The translations under genes and the position numbers were made by a program. This document shows, piece by piece, positions 1 to 8,568 of a stretch of 64,000 nucleotides of DNA (position 1 is its first letter; each line of letters opens with the position of its first letter). The DNA comes from Gammaproteobacteria bacterium (lineage in GTDB: Bacteria > Pseudomonadota > Gammaproteobacteria > Ga0077536), in contig JADLGE010000041.1 in the NCBI GenBank assembly GCA_020849475.1, positions 1 through 64,000 on the forward strand, read 5' to 3'. A model generated the notes under the pieces. It had not been told where the DNA came from. It made no database searches and saw only the letters and a program-made list of their open reading frames with translations.

Positions 1-4
1 CCAA

Positions 5-1372
5 GTGATGAACAAGCTGCGCTTTTATTTCTTTCATCTCATGCCCTATCCGCATATTCCGCCGAGCACGGAATTTCCGTCGAGTTGGGTGAGCCTGTCG
101 AACAAGCACTACGATCCGCAGCGCGGACGCCTGCTGTACAACGAGTACATCGAGCAGCTGGTGGCGGCCGAGAAACACGGCTTCGATGGCGTCGGCGTCA
201 ATGAACATCACGCCAACTTCTACGGCACCATGCCTTCGCCGAACATCATCGCGGCGATGCTGGTACAACGCACCAGCCACATTCCCATCGGCGTGATTGG
301 CAACGCGATTCCCTTGCATGGCAATCCGCTGCGCGTGGCGGAAGAAATCGCCATGCTGGACGTGATCTCGGGCGGCCGCATCATCTCGGGCTTCGTGCGT
401 GGCATCGGCTGCGAGTATTTCAACAACGGCGTGACGCCGGCCGACTCGGTCGAACGCTTCGATGAAGCGCACGACCTCATCATCAAGGCCTGGACCGACG
501 ATGGTCCCTTCACCTGGCAGGGCGATCATTTCTACGTACCCAATGCCAACATCATTCCCAAGCCCATCCAGCAACCGCATCCGCCGATCTGGATCCCGGG
601 CCAGGGATCGCTTGAAACCCTGCAGTTCGTCGCGCGCCATCATTACACCTACATGATGGTGTTCTCGCCGCTGTGGTTCACCAAGATGGCTTTCGATGGC
701 CTGCGCGAAGAGTGCAAGCGTCTCGGCTATGAAGCGCCGAAGAGCATGTTCAACGCCTGCGTGCCGACCTACGTCGCCGAGACCGATGAACAGGCCCATC
801 GGGAAGCGAAGGCGCACCTGTCATGGGTGTTCAACACCGGTTTGAAGATCCCCGATCAGTTGTTCTTCCCGCCGGGCTATATGAGCACCAAGTCGTTCCG
901 CAACTTCGTCGGTCTGCTGCAGAAGGGCAAGGTCAAACCGCAGGCGCAGCTTTCTTATGACGAACTCATCAAGGATCGCTACATCATTGTCGGTTCGCCG
1001 GAAACGGTGAAGAACCAGTTGGGCGAGTACTGCGATGAAGTCGGCGCCGGCGGCATTCTTGCGGTCGGTTCATCCTATGGGCCGATGCCGAACTGGATGG
1101 TGATGAAGAACATGCAGATCTTCGCCGAGGAAGTGATGCCGGAATTCCGCGAGGCTGACGGCAAACCCGATCACCTGCGCGCTGAACCGCCCGCACCGGC
1201 CACCCACGCCGAGTTCGCCGCGCGCTTCGGACGGCCGCCGGAGTCAGCGCGCTCGCTGGTGACCGGCGGCGGCAATCAGCTGGTCGAACATCGCCTCGCG
1301 CATCTGCCCGAGATCATCGACAAGACCATGGCCAGGGACGCCGACGCAGAGCGGCCGGCCTCGGCCGGCTGA
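5..1372 (+). CDS. LLM-class (luciferase-like) flavin-dependent oxidoreductase
   Basis: The product (about 455 residues) is a bacterial luciferase-like monooxygenase or F420/FMN-dependent oxidoreductase with the TIM-barrel fold of the family. Visible family hallmarks are the early EHHANFYG stretch (residues about 67-74), the barrel segment with VISGGRIISGFVRG, and QQPHPPIWIPGQGS in the middle. The family oxidises or hydroxylates small organic molecules with reduced flavin; the substrate cannot be read from the sequence. GTG at 5 is directly followed by ATG at 8, and either could be the start; the upstream control region lies outside the window. The last 60 or so residues are an extra Pro/Ala/Arg-rich tail. 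A LysR regulator lies downstream on the same strand, with a small gene of opposite orientation between them. The family call is firm and the function unknown. Confidence 0.88.
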   Translation: MMNKLRFYFFHLMPYPHIPPSTEFPSSWVSLSNKHYDPQRGRLLYNEYIEQLVAAEKHGFDGVGVNEHHANFYGTMPSPNIIAAMLVQRTSHIPIGVIGNAIPLHGNPLRVAEEIAMLDVISGGRIISGFVRGIGCEYFNNGVTPADSVERFDEAHDLIIKAWTDDGPFTWQGDHFYVPNANIIPKPIQQPHPPIWIPGQGSLETLQFVARHHYTYMMVFSPLWFTKMAFDGLREECKRLGYEAPKSMFNACVPTYVAETDEQAHREAKAHLSWVFNTGLKIPDQLFFPPGYMSTKSFRNFVGLLQKGKVKPQAQLSYDELIKDRYIIVGSPETVKNQLGEYCDEVGAGGILAVGSSYGPMPNWMVMKNMQIFAEEVMPEFREADGKPDHLRAEPPAPATHAEFAARFGRPPESARSLVTGGGNQLVEHRLAHLPEIIDKTMARDADAERPASAG

Positions 1373-1496
1373 GCGAAACGCCAGTCGCGGCGACCCGCGG
1401 TGTCGTCGTGGCTGGGCAGGGAACTGTCGCGGGCAACCGCGGCAGGTGCTGACGGGCGCGGCGCAATGCTGCCTTGAGGACAGCACCGCAAATGAC

Positions 1497-1518
1497 ACGG
1501 GGCGCCGCGGCGCCCCGT
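1497..1518. terminator. Perfect 22-bp palindrome between convergent genes
   Basis: ACGGGGCGCC is followed by GC and its exact complement GGCGCCCCGT. It lies between the 3' ends of the oxidoreductase gene (ending 1372) and the small minus-strand gene (ending 1544), so it could stop transcription from both sides. There is no long T-tract on either strand, so the terminator reading is an inference from position and stem strength. Confidence 0.5.
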
Positions 1519-1543
1519 CGATCCCCCCTTCAAACCTGGCCGT

Positions 1544-1711
1544 TCAGACCTGCGCGGCGTGAGCCTCGCTAAGCACCACCGCAGTGGCATTGATGCGGGT
1601 CAGGTTGGCCGGCACCGCGGCGGCCAGGCCGGCCAACAGCGCGGCGACCAGGGCCAGCTTGAGCAGGGTGGCGGAGGTGGTCTTGAGGGTGTTGATGGTC
1701 TGGGTGGTCAT
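1544..1711 (-). CDS. Small membrane peptide, 55 residues, unknown function
   Basis: An ATG at 1711 opens a 55-codon frame ending in TGA at 1544-1546. A GGAG sequence sits seven bases upstream of the ATG, good spacing for a ribosome binding site. The peptide begins MTTQTINTLKTT, then has a Leu/Ala-rich hydrophobic stretch (about residues 15-34), then a short polar tail with VPANLTRINATAV and ending SEAHAAQV. It could be a single-span membrane peptide or an exported peptide: the AAAVPA region resembles a signal peptidase site. I do not recognise a family. The neighbouring LysR gene is divergent (147 bp between starts), an arrangement in which the regulator often controls the divergent gene. That this is a gene rests on the ribosome site, the hydrophobic profile and the otherwise empty gap. 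Confidence 0.5.
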   Translation of the reverse strand: MTTQTINTLKTTSATLLKLALVAALLAGLAAAVPANLTRINATAVVLSEAHAAQV

Positions 1712-1858
1712 GGCATTTCTCCAAGTTTAATGAGGAAGTGGTCTGTGGCGCCGTGCTTTGATGAAGCTTTGCTGCCGACCTTGGAGCGCATTCTATTGTT
1801 GCCATTTCCGCGCGATAAGCCGGTAGGATTGCAAGACTGAATTGCGGAATCAGCAACA

Positions 1859-2770
1859 ATGGAAGACATCCTCGCCCTGCGCCTGTTCCTCGCCATCGCC
1901 GACACGGCGAGCTTCACCCATGCCGCGCGGCGTCTGTCGCTGACGCCGGCCGTCGCCTCGCGCAAGCTCGCTGCCCTCGAGGCCGAGATTGGCCAACGCC
2001 TGTTCCTGCGCTCGACGCGCAAGGTCAGCCTCACCGAACACGGCGCCTTTCTGCGCCAGCATGCGCAACGGGTGGTCGACACAGTGGACGAAGCGGACGA
2101 GGCGATGCGCGGCGCGCTGGCGCGGCCGGCAGGACGGCTGCGCATCAGCTGCCGCGCCGGTCTCGGCAGCTATTTCATCGTGCCCTTCATTCCTGAGTTC
2201 CGCGCCACCTACCCGGAAGTCACCATCGGACTCGAACTCATGCACAGTCGCCAGGGCGACCTCATGGCCACCGGTTGCGATGTTGCCGTGACCATCGGCC
2301 AGCTGCAGGATTCGAACCTCGTCGCACGGCGAGTGGCCGAGACCGACTCGCATCTCTATGCCAGTCCCGCCTACCTCGCCCGACACGGCACACCGCGCAG
2401 CGCACAGGATCTTGAACAGCACGCGTGTCTGACCATGTCCGCCGAGACCGGCACCACCACCTGGGCTTTGTCCAAACACGGGGCACGCTTCGATGTGCCG
2501 CTACGCTCACCGGTAGCCATCGATGATGCCGACGCGGTGCTGAGCTGTGCCTGCGCGGGCTTAGGTGTTGTGCTGCTCGCCGACTGGTTCGTGCAGCGTG
2601 CGGTGCGCAGCGGCGCACTGGTGCGCATCCTGGAAGACCACCAGGTCGAACCGCGTGGCACGCCTATCAGCCTGCTCTATCAAAGCCGCAGCTATGTGCC
2701 ACTCAAGGTGCGTGCCTTCATGGATTTCTACGCGGACAAAGCCACGCAGCTGTTTGGCGCGGCGCCGTGA
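1859..2770 (+). CDS. LysR-family transcriptional regulator
   Basis: At 303 residues this has the usual LysR length. The N-terminal winged helix-turn-helix (about residues 5-62) contains FTHAARRLSLTPAVASRKL followed by the linker helix. The effector-binding domain of two alpha/beta lobes fills residues about 90-300 and contains LRISCRAGLG and YPEVTIGLEL. Such proteins bind promoter DNA as tetramers and respond to a small molecule. It is divergent from the 55-residue peptide gene and lies downstream of the flavin oxidoreductase, either of which it might control. The effector is unknown. The ATG start at 1859 begins directly with the HTH domain, as is normal for the family. Confidence 0.93.
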   Translation: MEDILALRLFLAIADTASFTHAARRLSLTPAVASRKLAALEAEIGQRLFLRSTRKVSLTEHGAFLRQHAQRVVDTVDEADEAMRGALARPAGRLRISCRAGLGSYFIVPFIPEFRATYPEVTIGLELMHSRQGDLMATGCDVAVTIGQLQDSNLVARRVAETDSHLYASPAYLARHGTPRSAQDLEQHACLTMSAETGTTTWALSKHGARFDVPLRSPVAIDDADAVLSCACAGLGVVLLADWFVQRAVRSGALVRILEDHQVEPRGTPISLLYQSRSYVPLKVRAFMDFYADKATQLFGAAP

Positions 2771-2791
2771 GCGTCGCGCCAAATGCGCGTC

Positions 2792-3121
2792 TCACCCACC
2801 GCTCAGCCGTTCACTGAAATTGAGCCCCACCACGCCGAGCGTGATCACGCCAATGGAAACCAGCTTGGCGATGGTGGCCGGTTCCTTGAACCAGACGATG
2901 CCGATGAGCGCAATCAAGGTCATCCCTAACGCCGACCAGATGGCATAGGCGACGCTGATGTCGATGCTGCGCACGGCCAAGGTCAGCAGCCCGATGCTGC
3001 ACCCGTAGCACACGAACACCGTGATGGACGGCAGCGGATGCTGAAAGCCGTCGGAAAGCTTCATGGCCGTGGTGCCGGTCACTTCGAACACAATGGCGAG
3101 GATGAGATAAAGCCAGGACAT
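2792..3121 (-). CDS. Small multidrug resistance (SMR) family efflux transporter
   Basis: This four-helix inner-membrane protein of 109 residues works as an antiparallel dimer exchanging protons for cationic compounds. The start at 3121 (MSWLYLILAI) is preceded by GGAGGAG at good spacing; the longer frame to 3160 would run into the methyltransferase gene. The essential membrane-embedded glutamate is Glu13 in FEVTGTTAMKLSDGF, and helix 3 carries YAIWSALG with the conserved Trp. The GTTAMKLS signature is nearer to the EmrE/Qac branch than to the guanidinium exporters (Gdx/SugE). It lies 35 bases downstream of a methyltransferase that resembles N-methylating enzymes, so a quaternary amine product might be its substrate; that is inference. 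Confidence 0.9.
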   Translation of the reverse strand: MSWLYLILAIVFEVTGTTAMKLSDGFQHPLPSITVFVCYGCSIGLLTLAVRSIDISVAYAIWSALGMTLIALIGIVWFKEPATIAKLVSIGVITLGVVGLNFSERLSGG

Positions 3122-3156
3122 GAAATGCGCTCCTCCGCGAGCCGGGTATTCGCTGT

Positions 3157-4172
<1,016 letters not shown>

Positions 4173-4189
4173 TGATAGCAGACCACTTC

Positions 4190-4210
4190 AATGTGCGAAT
4201 GCATTCGCAC
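4190..4210. repeat. REP-like palindrome, family B
   Basis: AATGTGCGAATG is followed by CATTCGCAC, forming an almost uninterrupted palindrome (TGTGCGAATG and its complement at 4192-4211). It shares the AATGT-GCGA...TCGC-AC layout with the copies at 52941 and 61521-61595. It is intergenic, downstream of amtB. Confidence 0.6.
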
Positions 4211-4282
4211 AGTCGACCCTGAGCAAGCGCGCAAAAAGAATCCGTGCGACGGCAGCGCGGCGCCATTGACGAGGTATCTGCA

Positions 4283-4312
4283 CAAAAAAAACGGGCGCCC
4301 GAAGGCGCCCGT
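4283..4312 (-). terminator. Rho-independent terminator of glnK-amtB
   Basis: Read on the minus strand, ACGGGCGCC, a short TTC-containing loop and GGCGCCCGT are followed at once by a run of T residues (A residues at 4284-4291 on the plus strand). The position 20 bases after the amtB stop and the strong stem with T-tract make this a textbook terminator. Confidence 0.9.
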
Positions 4313-4332
4313 TGCAGTCGACAGCGCGAGGC

Positions 4333-5811
4333 TCAGGCGCTGTACGCGCGTTCGCCGTGGCTGGTGGTGTCCAGACCTTCGCGTTCTTCGTCTTCCGGCA
4401 CACGCAGGCCGACCAGCACATCCGCCACCTTGAAGGCGATGAAGGCCGCGATCGCCGTCCAGCCGGTGGTGATCAAGACACCCTTGGCCTGGATGAGAAC
4501 CTGCGTCATGACCGGGTTCGAGCCGACCGATGCCGTCACCCAATCGGTGACGAGGCCCGGTCCACCCAGCGCCTGGTTGTTGAACACACCGGTCAACAAG
4601 GCGCCCAGAATGCCGCCGAGACCGTGCACACCAAACACGTCGAGCGCGTCGTCGGCGCCGATCAGTTTCTTCAGACCCGTCACGCCCCAGAAGCACACCA
4701 CACCCGCCAGCAGGCCGATGATGATGGCACCCATGAGACCGACGTTGCCGCAGGCCGGGGTGATGGCGACCAGGCCGGCCACCGCGCCGGAAGCGGCGCC
4801 CAGCATCGACGGATGCTTGCGCAGCGCCCATTCCACCAGGCTCCAGCTCACGCAGGCTGCGGCGGTTGCCGAGAAGGTGTTGAGGAACGCGAGTGCGGCG
4901 AAGTTGCCCGCTTCCAGCGCCGAGCCGGCGTTGAAACCGAACCAGCCCACCCACAGCAGCGAGGCGCCGATCATGGTCAGCACCAGGTTGTGGGGCGGCA
5001 TCGCTTCGCGGCCGTAGCCGATGCGCTTGCCGACCATGATGGCGCCGATGAGGCCTGCCACGCCGGCGTTGATGTGCACCACCGTGCCGCCGGCGAAGTC
5101 GAGTGCGCCCATCTGCCAGATGAGACCAGCCTTGGCGTTCATGGCATCGACGACGTCAGGCGCGGTATAGGCATCCGGTCCCATCCAGAACCACACCATG
5201 TGCGCTATCGGCAGATAGCCGATGGTGAACCACACGACCATCACGATCAGCGCCGCCGAGAACTTCATGCGTTCAGCGAATGCGCCGACAATCAGACATG
5301 CGGTGATGGCGGCGAAGGTGCCCTGGAACGCGACGAACACGATCTCGGGGATGACCACGCCCTTGCTGAAGGTCGCCGCATTGGCGAACGCAACGGTGAG
5401 CGGGTCGAACACGCCGTTCAGGAACAGGCGCGAAGTGCCGCCGAGATAGGCATTGCCTTCCGTAAAGGCGAAGGAGTAACCGTACAGGCACCACAACACC
5501 ACCAGCAGCGAGAAACCCAGCATCACCTGCATGAGAACGGACAGGATATTCTTCGACCGCACGAGGCCGCCGTAGAACAAGGCAAGGCCGGGCACGGCCA
5601 TCATGATCACGAGCAAGGTCGAGACCAGCATCCAGGCGACGTCGCCCTTGTTGGGCACCGGCGCCGGCGGCGCGGCGGCGGCCGCATCCTCGGCGCCGGC
5701 GATGAAGGGCAGACACAAGAACGCGAGCATCACCAGTAGCGACACCAAGGTGCGGCCATGGCCGAGCTCACGCTTCCCGAAGAGCAAAGCAAGGTTGTTG
5801 TTGCGGTTCAT
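4333..5811 (-). CDS. amtB: Ammonium transporter AmtB
   Basis: This 492-residue inner-membrane channel imports ammonium/ammonia as a trimer. An N-terminal signal-like segment ending LPFIAGAEDAA is followed by an Ala/Pro-rich linker and then the 11-helix Amt core, which begins DVAWMLVSTLLVIMMAVPGLALFYGG. The core holds the family signatures FAGGTVVHINAGVAGLIGA (containing the first pore His) and FGVHGLGGILGALLTG (containing the second). It lies 47 bases downstream of glnK, the usual pairing in which the PII protein plugs the channel when nitrogen is abundant. Control probably comes from the sigma-54 promoter upstream of glnK. A strong terminator follows the gene. Confidence 0.97.
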   Translation of the reverse strand: MNRNNNLALLFGKRELGHGRTLVSLLVMLAFLCLPFIAGAEDAAAAAPPAPVPNKGDVAWMLVSTLLVIMMAVPGLALFYGGLVRSKNILSVLMQVMLGFSLLVVLWCLYGYSFAFTEGNAYLGGTSRLFLNGVFDPLTVAFANAATFSKGVVIPEIVFVAFQGTFAAITACLIVGAFAERMKFSAALIVMVVWFTIGYLPIAHMVWFWMGPDAYTAPDVVDAMNAKAGLIWQMGALDFAGGTVVHINAGVAGLIGAIMVGKRIGYGREAMPPHNLVLTMIGASLLWVGWFGFNAGSALEAGNFAALAFLNTFSATAAACVSWSLVEWALRKHPSMLGAASGAVAGLVAITPACGNVGLMGAIIIGLLAGVVCFWGVTGLKKLIGADDALDVFGVHGLGGILGALLTGVFNNQALGGPGLVTDWVTASVGSNPVMTQVLIQAKGVLITTGWTAIAAFIAFKVADVLVGLRVPEDEEREGLDTTSHGERAYSA

Positions 5812-5858
5812 GACGATTCCACTTGTTTAAACGATGAAGGAGGACCGGGAAACGAAGC

Positions 5859-6230
<372 letters not shown>

Positions 6231-6241
6231 TCACCGAGGCT

Positions 6242-6261
6242 TTTGCAGCATGCATGCCAAG
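6242..6261 (-). promoter_or_regulatory. Sigma-54 promoter of glnK-amtB
   Basis: On the minus strand the sequence reads TTGGCATGCATGCTGCAAAA. The invariant GG (plus-strand CC at 6257-6258) and GC (6245-6246) are exactly ten bases apart, the spacing required of -24/-12 elements, and TGGC and TGCA match the consensus. Transcription would start near 6233, giving a leader of about 35 bases before glnK. The gene pair is a classic NtrC/RpoN target. Further upstream, around 6308-6350, several GCAC/GTGC motifs could form NtrC sites, but none is a clean match. Confidence 0.78.
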
Positions 6262-6525
6262 CGCATTCATTCTGGGATTTCAATTATTTAGAACCAGGCG
6301 GATAGATATGCACGCGGTGCACGCACCACATCGGGGCGTGATGGTGGGCACGGAGCGACAATGACGCACCGGAATGAAGCGCGCCCCGGCCCGGCATGAG
6401 AATGACGGCGCGCAGGCTATGCTGCCGTCGCGCTGGCTGCGCCGTCGTGTCGAATCAGCGCGGCGCCGGAACTCAGGCAGACCGCGCCAATCGCAGCGCA
6501 AACCAGGATTTTCTCGGAGAAGACG
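6262..6525. other. Divergent intergenic region
   Basis: About 260 bases lie between the sigma-54 promoter and the lipoprotein-sorting-like gene. GCACGCGGTGC at 6310-6320 is an inverted repeat of GCAC/GTGC halves, a possible weak enhancer site. No gene is seen. Confidence 0.35.
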
Positions 6526-7386
6526 ATGTTACGAACCATGACCCAGGTGGCCTTGGCCACCTTCGCGACACTCTCGATGCTCGCTGTCGGCAGCGCCCGC
6601 GCCGAACAAGGCCCGGACGCGGCCGCGCTGCTGGCCGACATGCAGCGCGCGCTGGTGCCGGAGGTTGCGCAGTTCAGCCGCGTGCACATCACGGCCCGCA
6701 GCGATCAGCCGGGCGGCGGCGCCAAGGAATGGGATGCGGTGGTCATCCGTCAGCGCGACGATGAAGGTCCGCGCACCGCCTTCAGTCTGGTCAAGCCGGC
6801 CAATCTCAAGGGCGTGGGCATGCTCACCGCACCGCATCCGGGCAAGCGCATCTTGAGTCTGTGGCTGAACACCTCGGAAGAGCGTCGCCCCGTCGAGTAC
6901 ACACCGCTGGAAGCGGATCGCCAATTTCTCTCAACGCGTTTCAATTTCGACGATGTCGCCCTCACCGCCCGCGACACCCAGCCACCGGTGTTACTGGGCA
7001 GCGAAAACGACAGCAGTCACGGCGCGCTTTGGAAAGTCGAAACCCGGCCGCTGCTCGACCGCTATTACTCGCGCATGCTGACCTGGATTGCGGCCGACAC
7101 TTACCTGCCGGTCAAACGCGAGTACTACGATCGCGCCGGCAAATTATGGAAGGTGGTGAGTTACGAAAGCAGGAAGATTGATGGCATACCGACCGTGACA
7201 TCCATCGACCTGCATGACGTGCAGTCACGCGATACGGCGAGTTGGCGCGTGCAGGCCATCGCCTATCACCACGACGCGCTGCCCAAGAGAGTCTTGAGCC
7301 CGCGTGGGTTGGGTGACATGCAGGCGCATCCGTTCTGGGCGGAGCTCGATGAGATTGCGCACCGCCACGCGTCGCACGGGTCTTGA
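6526..7386 (+). CDS. Exported outer-membrane lipoprotein-sorting-like protein (LolA-like fold)
   Basis: The 286-residue protein has an N-terminal signal peptide (hydrophobic stretch ALATFATLSMLAVG, cleavage after ARA). The mature part fits the LolA-like outer-membrane lipoprotein-sorting family (the large-domain DUF of about 230 residues): FSLVKPANLKGVGMLTAPHPGKRILSLWL, then RYYSRMLTWIAADTYLPVKREYYDRAG and a late IDGIPTVTSIDLHDV segment. Members often occur beside RND-type MMPL exporters, but no such partner is here. The start ATG follows CGGAG at good spacing. The role is probably periplasmic lipid or lipoprotein handling; this is inferred from fold only. Confidence 0.78.
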   Translation: MLRTMTQVALATFATLSMLAVGSARAEQGPDAAALLADMQRALVPEVAQFSRVHITARSDQPGGGAKEWDAVVIRQRDDEGPRTAFSLVKPANLKGVGMLTAPHPGKRILSLWLNTSEERRPVEYTPLEADRQFLSTRFNFDDVALTARDTQPPVLLGSENDSSHGALWKVETRPLLDRYYSRMLTWIAADTYLPVKREYYDRAGKLWKVVSYESRKIDGIPTVTSIDLHDVQSRDTASWRVQAIAYHHDALPKRVLSPRGLGDMQAHPFWAELDEIAHRHASHGS

Positions 7387-7409
7387 GTGACAGTGCGTGG
7401 CGCAGCGCG

Positions 7410-7433
7410 CCTTGGCAGTGGCCGCTGCCAAGG
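7410..7433. terminator. Hairpin between convergent genes
   Basis: CCTTGGCAG, the loop TGGCCG and CTGCCAAGG form a perfect nine-pair stem between the gene ending at 7386 and the convergent gene ending at 7469. There is no T-tract, so a two-way terminator role is likely but unproven. Confidence 0.5.
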
Positions 7434-7468
7434 CCCACGACAGTCAGACTGCCGGTGCCATGCCTGGC

Positions 7469-7867
7469 CTATTTGCCGAACACGCTGGTAACCAATTCCG
7501 CGTCCAGATATTCGCGCACGTGGGCGACCTTGTTGTCGCGCACCGTGACGACGATGCAGTAGTTGTTGTTGTAGGGCCGACCGTCCTTGGTGCTCGCTTC
7601 ACCCCGAGCCTCCAGCACCACCCGCTCGCCTTCGGCGGTGACGGTGTCGACATGCACCTTGATACCGTCGGCCAGCACCTCGCCGAGCGGCGCGAACAGC
7701 TTGGCGACCAGTTCGTCCTTGCCACGAAACGTGCCGGCGAAGCAGTGGGAACCAAAGAAGGTCCAGGTCACGTCATCGGCCAGACGCGACATGAAGCCAT
7801 CGATATCGCCCTTGGTCACCGCGCCCCAGGTATCCAGCACCAGTTGTTTGTTCGCTTCGACGCTCAT
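7469..7867 (-). CDS. SnoaL-like/NTF2-fold protein
   Basis: The 132-residue protein has the cone-shaped NTF2/SnoaL fold pattern. An N-terminal helix (ANKQLVLDTWGAVTKGDIDGFMSRLADDVTWTFFG) is followed by the strand-rich sheet with FRGKDELVAKLF, GERVVLEARGEAST, GRPYNNNYCIVVTV and a final VAHVREYLDAELV. The family includes ketosteroid isomerases, polyketide cyclases and small-molecule binders; the YNNxY segment and DAELV ending are typical of SnoaL-like proteins. The ribosome site GGGGAG precedes the ATG. No neighbour points to a substrate. Confidence 0.82.
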   Translation of the reverse strand: MSVEANKQLVLDTWGAVTKGDIDGFMSRLADDVTWTFFGSHCFAGTFRGKDELVAKLFAPLGEVLADGIKVHVDTVTAEGERVVLEARGEASTKDGRPYNNNYCIVVTVRDNKVAHVREYLDAELVTSVFGK

Positions 7868-7979
7868 TGCGCGCTCCCCTCGTCATGATTGAAAAACCGA
7901 ACCATACCAGCGCCCCCCCGCGCTTCCCAGCGCCGGCGCCGCGGCGCTTGACTCGCATTCGCGAGATCGAACGCTTACC

Positions 7980-8447
7980 ATGCGCCAGCCATTCATAGCG
8001 ACCCGCAGCCTTCCTTCAGCGATGCGCCTCGTACTGCTGTTACTCGGTTTGATTTTGTTGGGCGACGCCCAGGCCGAAGGCGCGGCGGCGCCCTATGAAA
8101 ATGAATACCAGGACGCGCGCAAGAACTACCGCGCGCGTCACTACCAGGACGCGGTGCGCATGCTGGAAGCACTGCTCAAGGTCCACCCTGACTGCGCGCG
8201 CTGCGCGCACCTGCTCGGCAAGAGCTATGGCCGTCTGGCGCAGCGCGCCAACTGGCTGTCGGCGATGGACCTTGCGCGCAAGACCTGCGCCGCCTTCGAA
8301 CTGGCGGTGCGCCTCGATCCGAATGACGAAGGCGCCATCGAGGACTTGATTCGCTACTACCGCGCGGCGCCTGAGTTTCTGGGCGGCGGGGTCGACAAGG
8401 CCAAACGCATGGAACAGCGATTGAAGAATCTGCACTCGCAAAAATGA
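7980..8447 (+). CDS. Exported TPR-like protein
   Basis: The frame of 155 residues has an internal Met at residue 15 (8022), which also fits a start. The hydrophobic stretch MRLVLLLLGLILLGDAQAEG is a signal peptide cleaved near AQA. The mature protein contains helix pairs with tetratricopeptide spacing: YRARHYQDAVRMLEALLKVHP, then CARCAHLLGKSYGRLAQ, then a last helix with FELAVRLDPNDEGAIEDLIRYY. A periplasmic protein-protein contact role is likely; the partner is unknown. A CxxC (DCARCAH) lies between the repeats and could form a disulfide. Confidence 0.68.
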   Translation: MRQPFIATRSLPSAMRLVLLLLGLILLGDAQAEGAAAPYENEYQDARKNYRARHYQDAVRMLEALLKVHPDCARCAHLLGKSYGRLAQRANWLSAMDLARKTCAAFELAVRLDPNDEGAIEDLIRYYRAAPEFLGGGVDKAKRMEQRLKNLHSQK

Positions 8448-8455
8448 GCCGCCAT

Positions 8456-8474
8456 GGGTGCGACTTCGTTCGCA
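8456..8474. repeat. Degenerate REP-like palindrome, family B
   Basis: GGGTGCGACTTCGTTCGCA resembles the GGTGCGATTTCAATCGCAC core of the copies near 61.5 kb, with several mismatches; the TGCGA/TCGCA arms are intact. It sits nine bases after the TPR gene, beside the family A pair. Confidence 0.45.
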
Positions 8475-8498
8475 AGATGAACGCGCCAGCCACCCTGC

Positions 8499-8568
8499 GA
8501 ATGTCAGACGGAAGCCTGACCCACGGTAGAGAGCGGCGCTCTGCGGGTCAGACTTCAGTCTGACATTC
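8499..8568. repeat. REPIN-like inverted pair of family A elements
   Basis: Left copy at 8499-8522 (GAATGTCAGAC...CTGACCC) and right copy at 8545-8568, its reverse complement with 22 of 24 bases matching, are separated by 22 bases that themselves hold GAGAGC-GGC-GCTCT. The right copy contains the perfect palindrome GTCAGACTTCAGTCTGAC. It fills the gap between the convergent TPR and ThDP genes, and its outer end overlaps the TGA stop of the ThDP gene. Confidence 0.8.

Noticed and set aside
4312-5739. 475-residue plus-strand frame over amtB
   Set aside because: Antisense shadow of amtB, rich in His/Asp/Arg with no domain.
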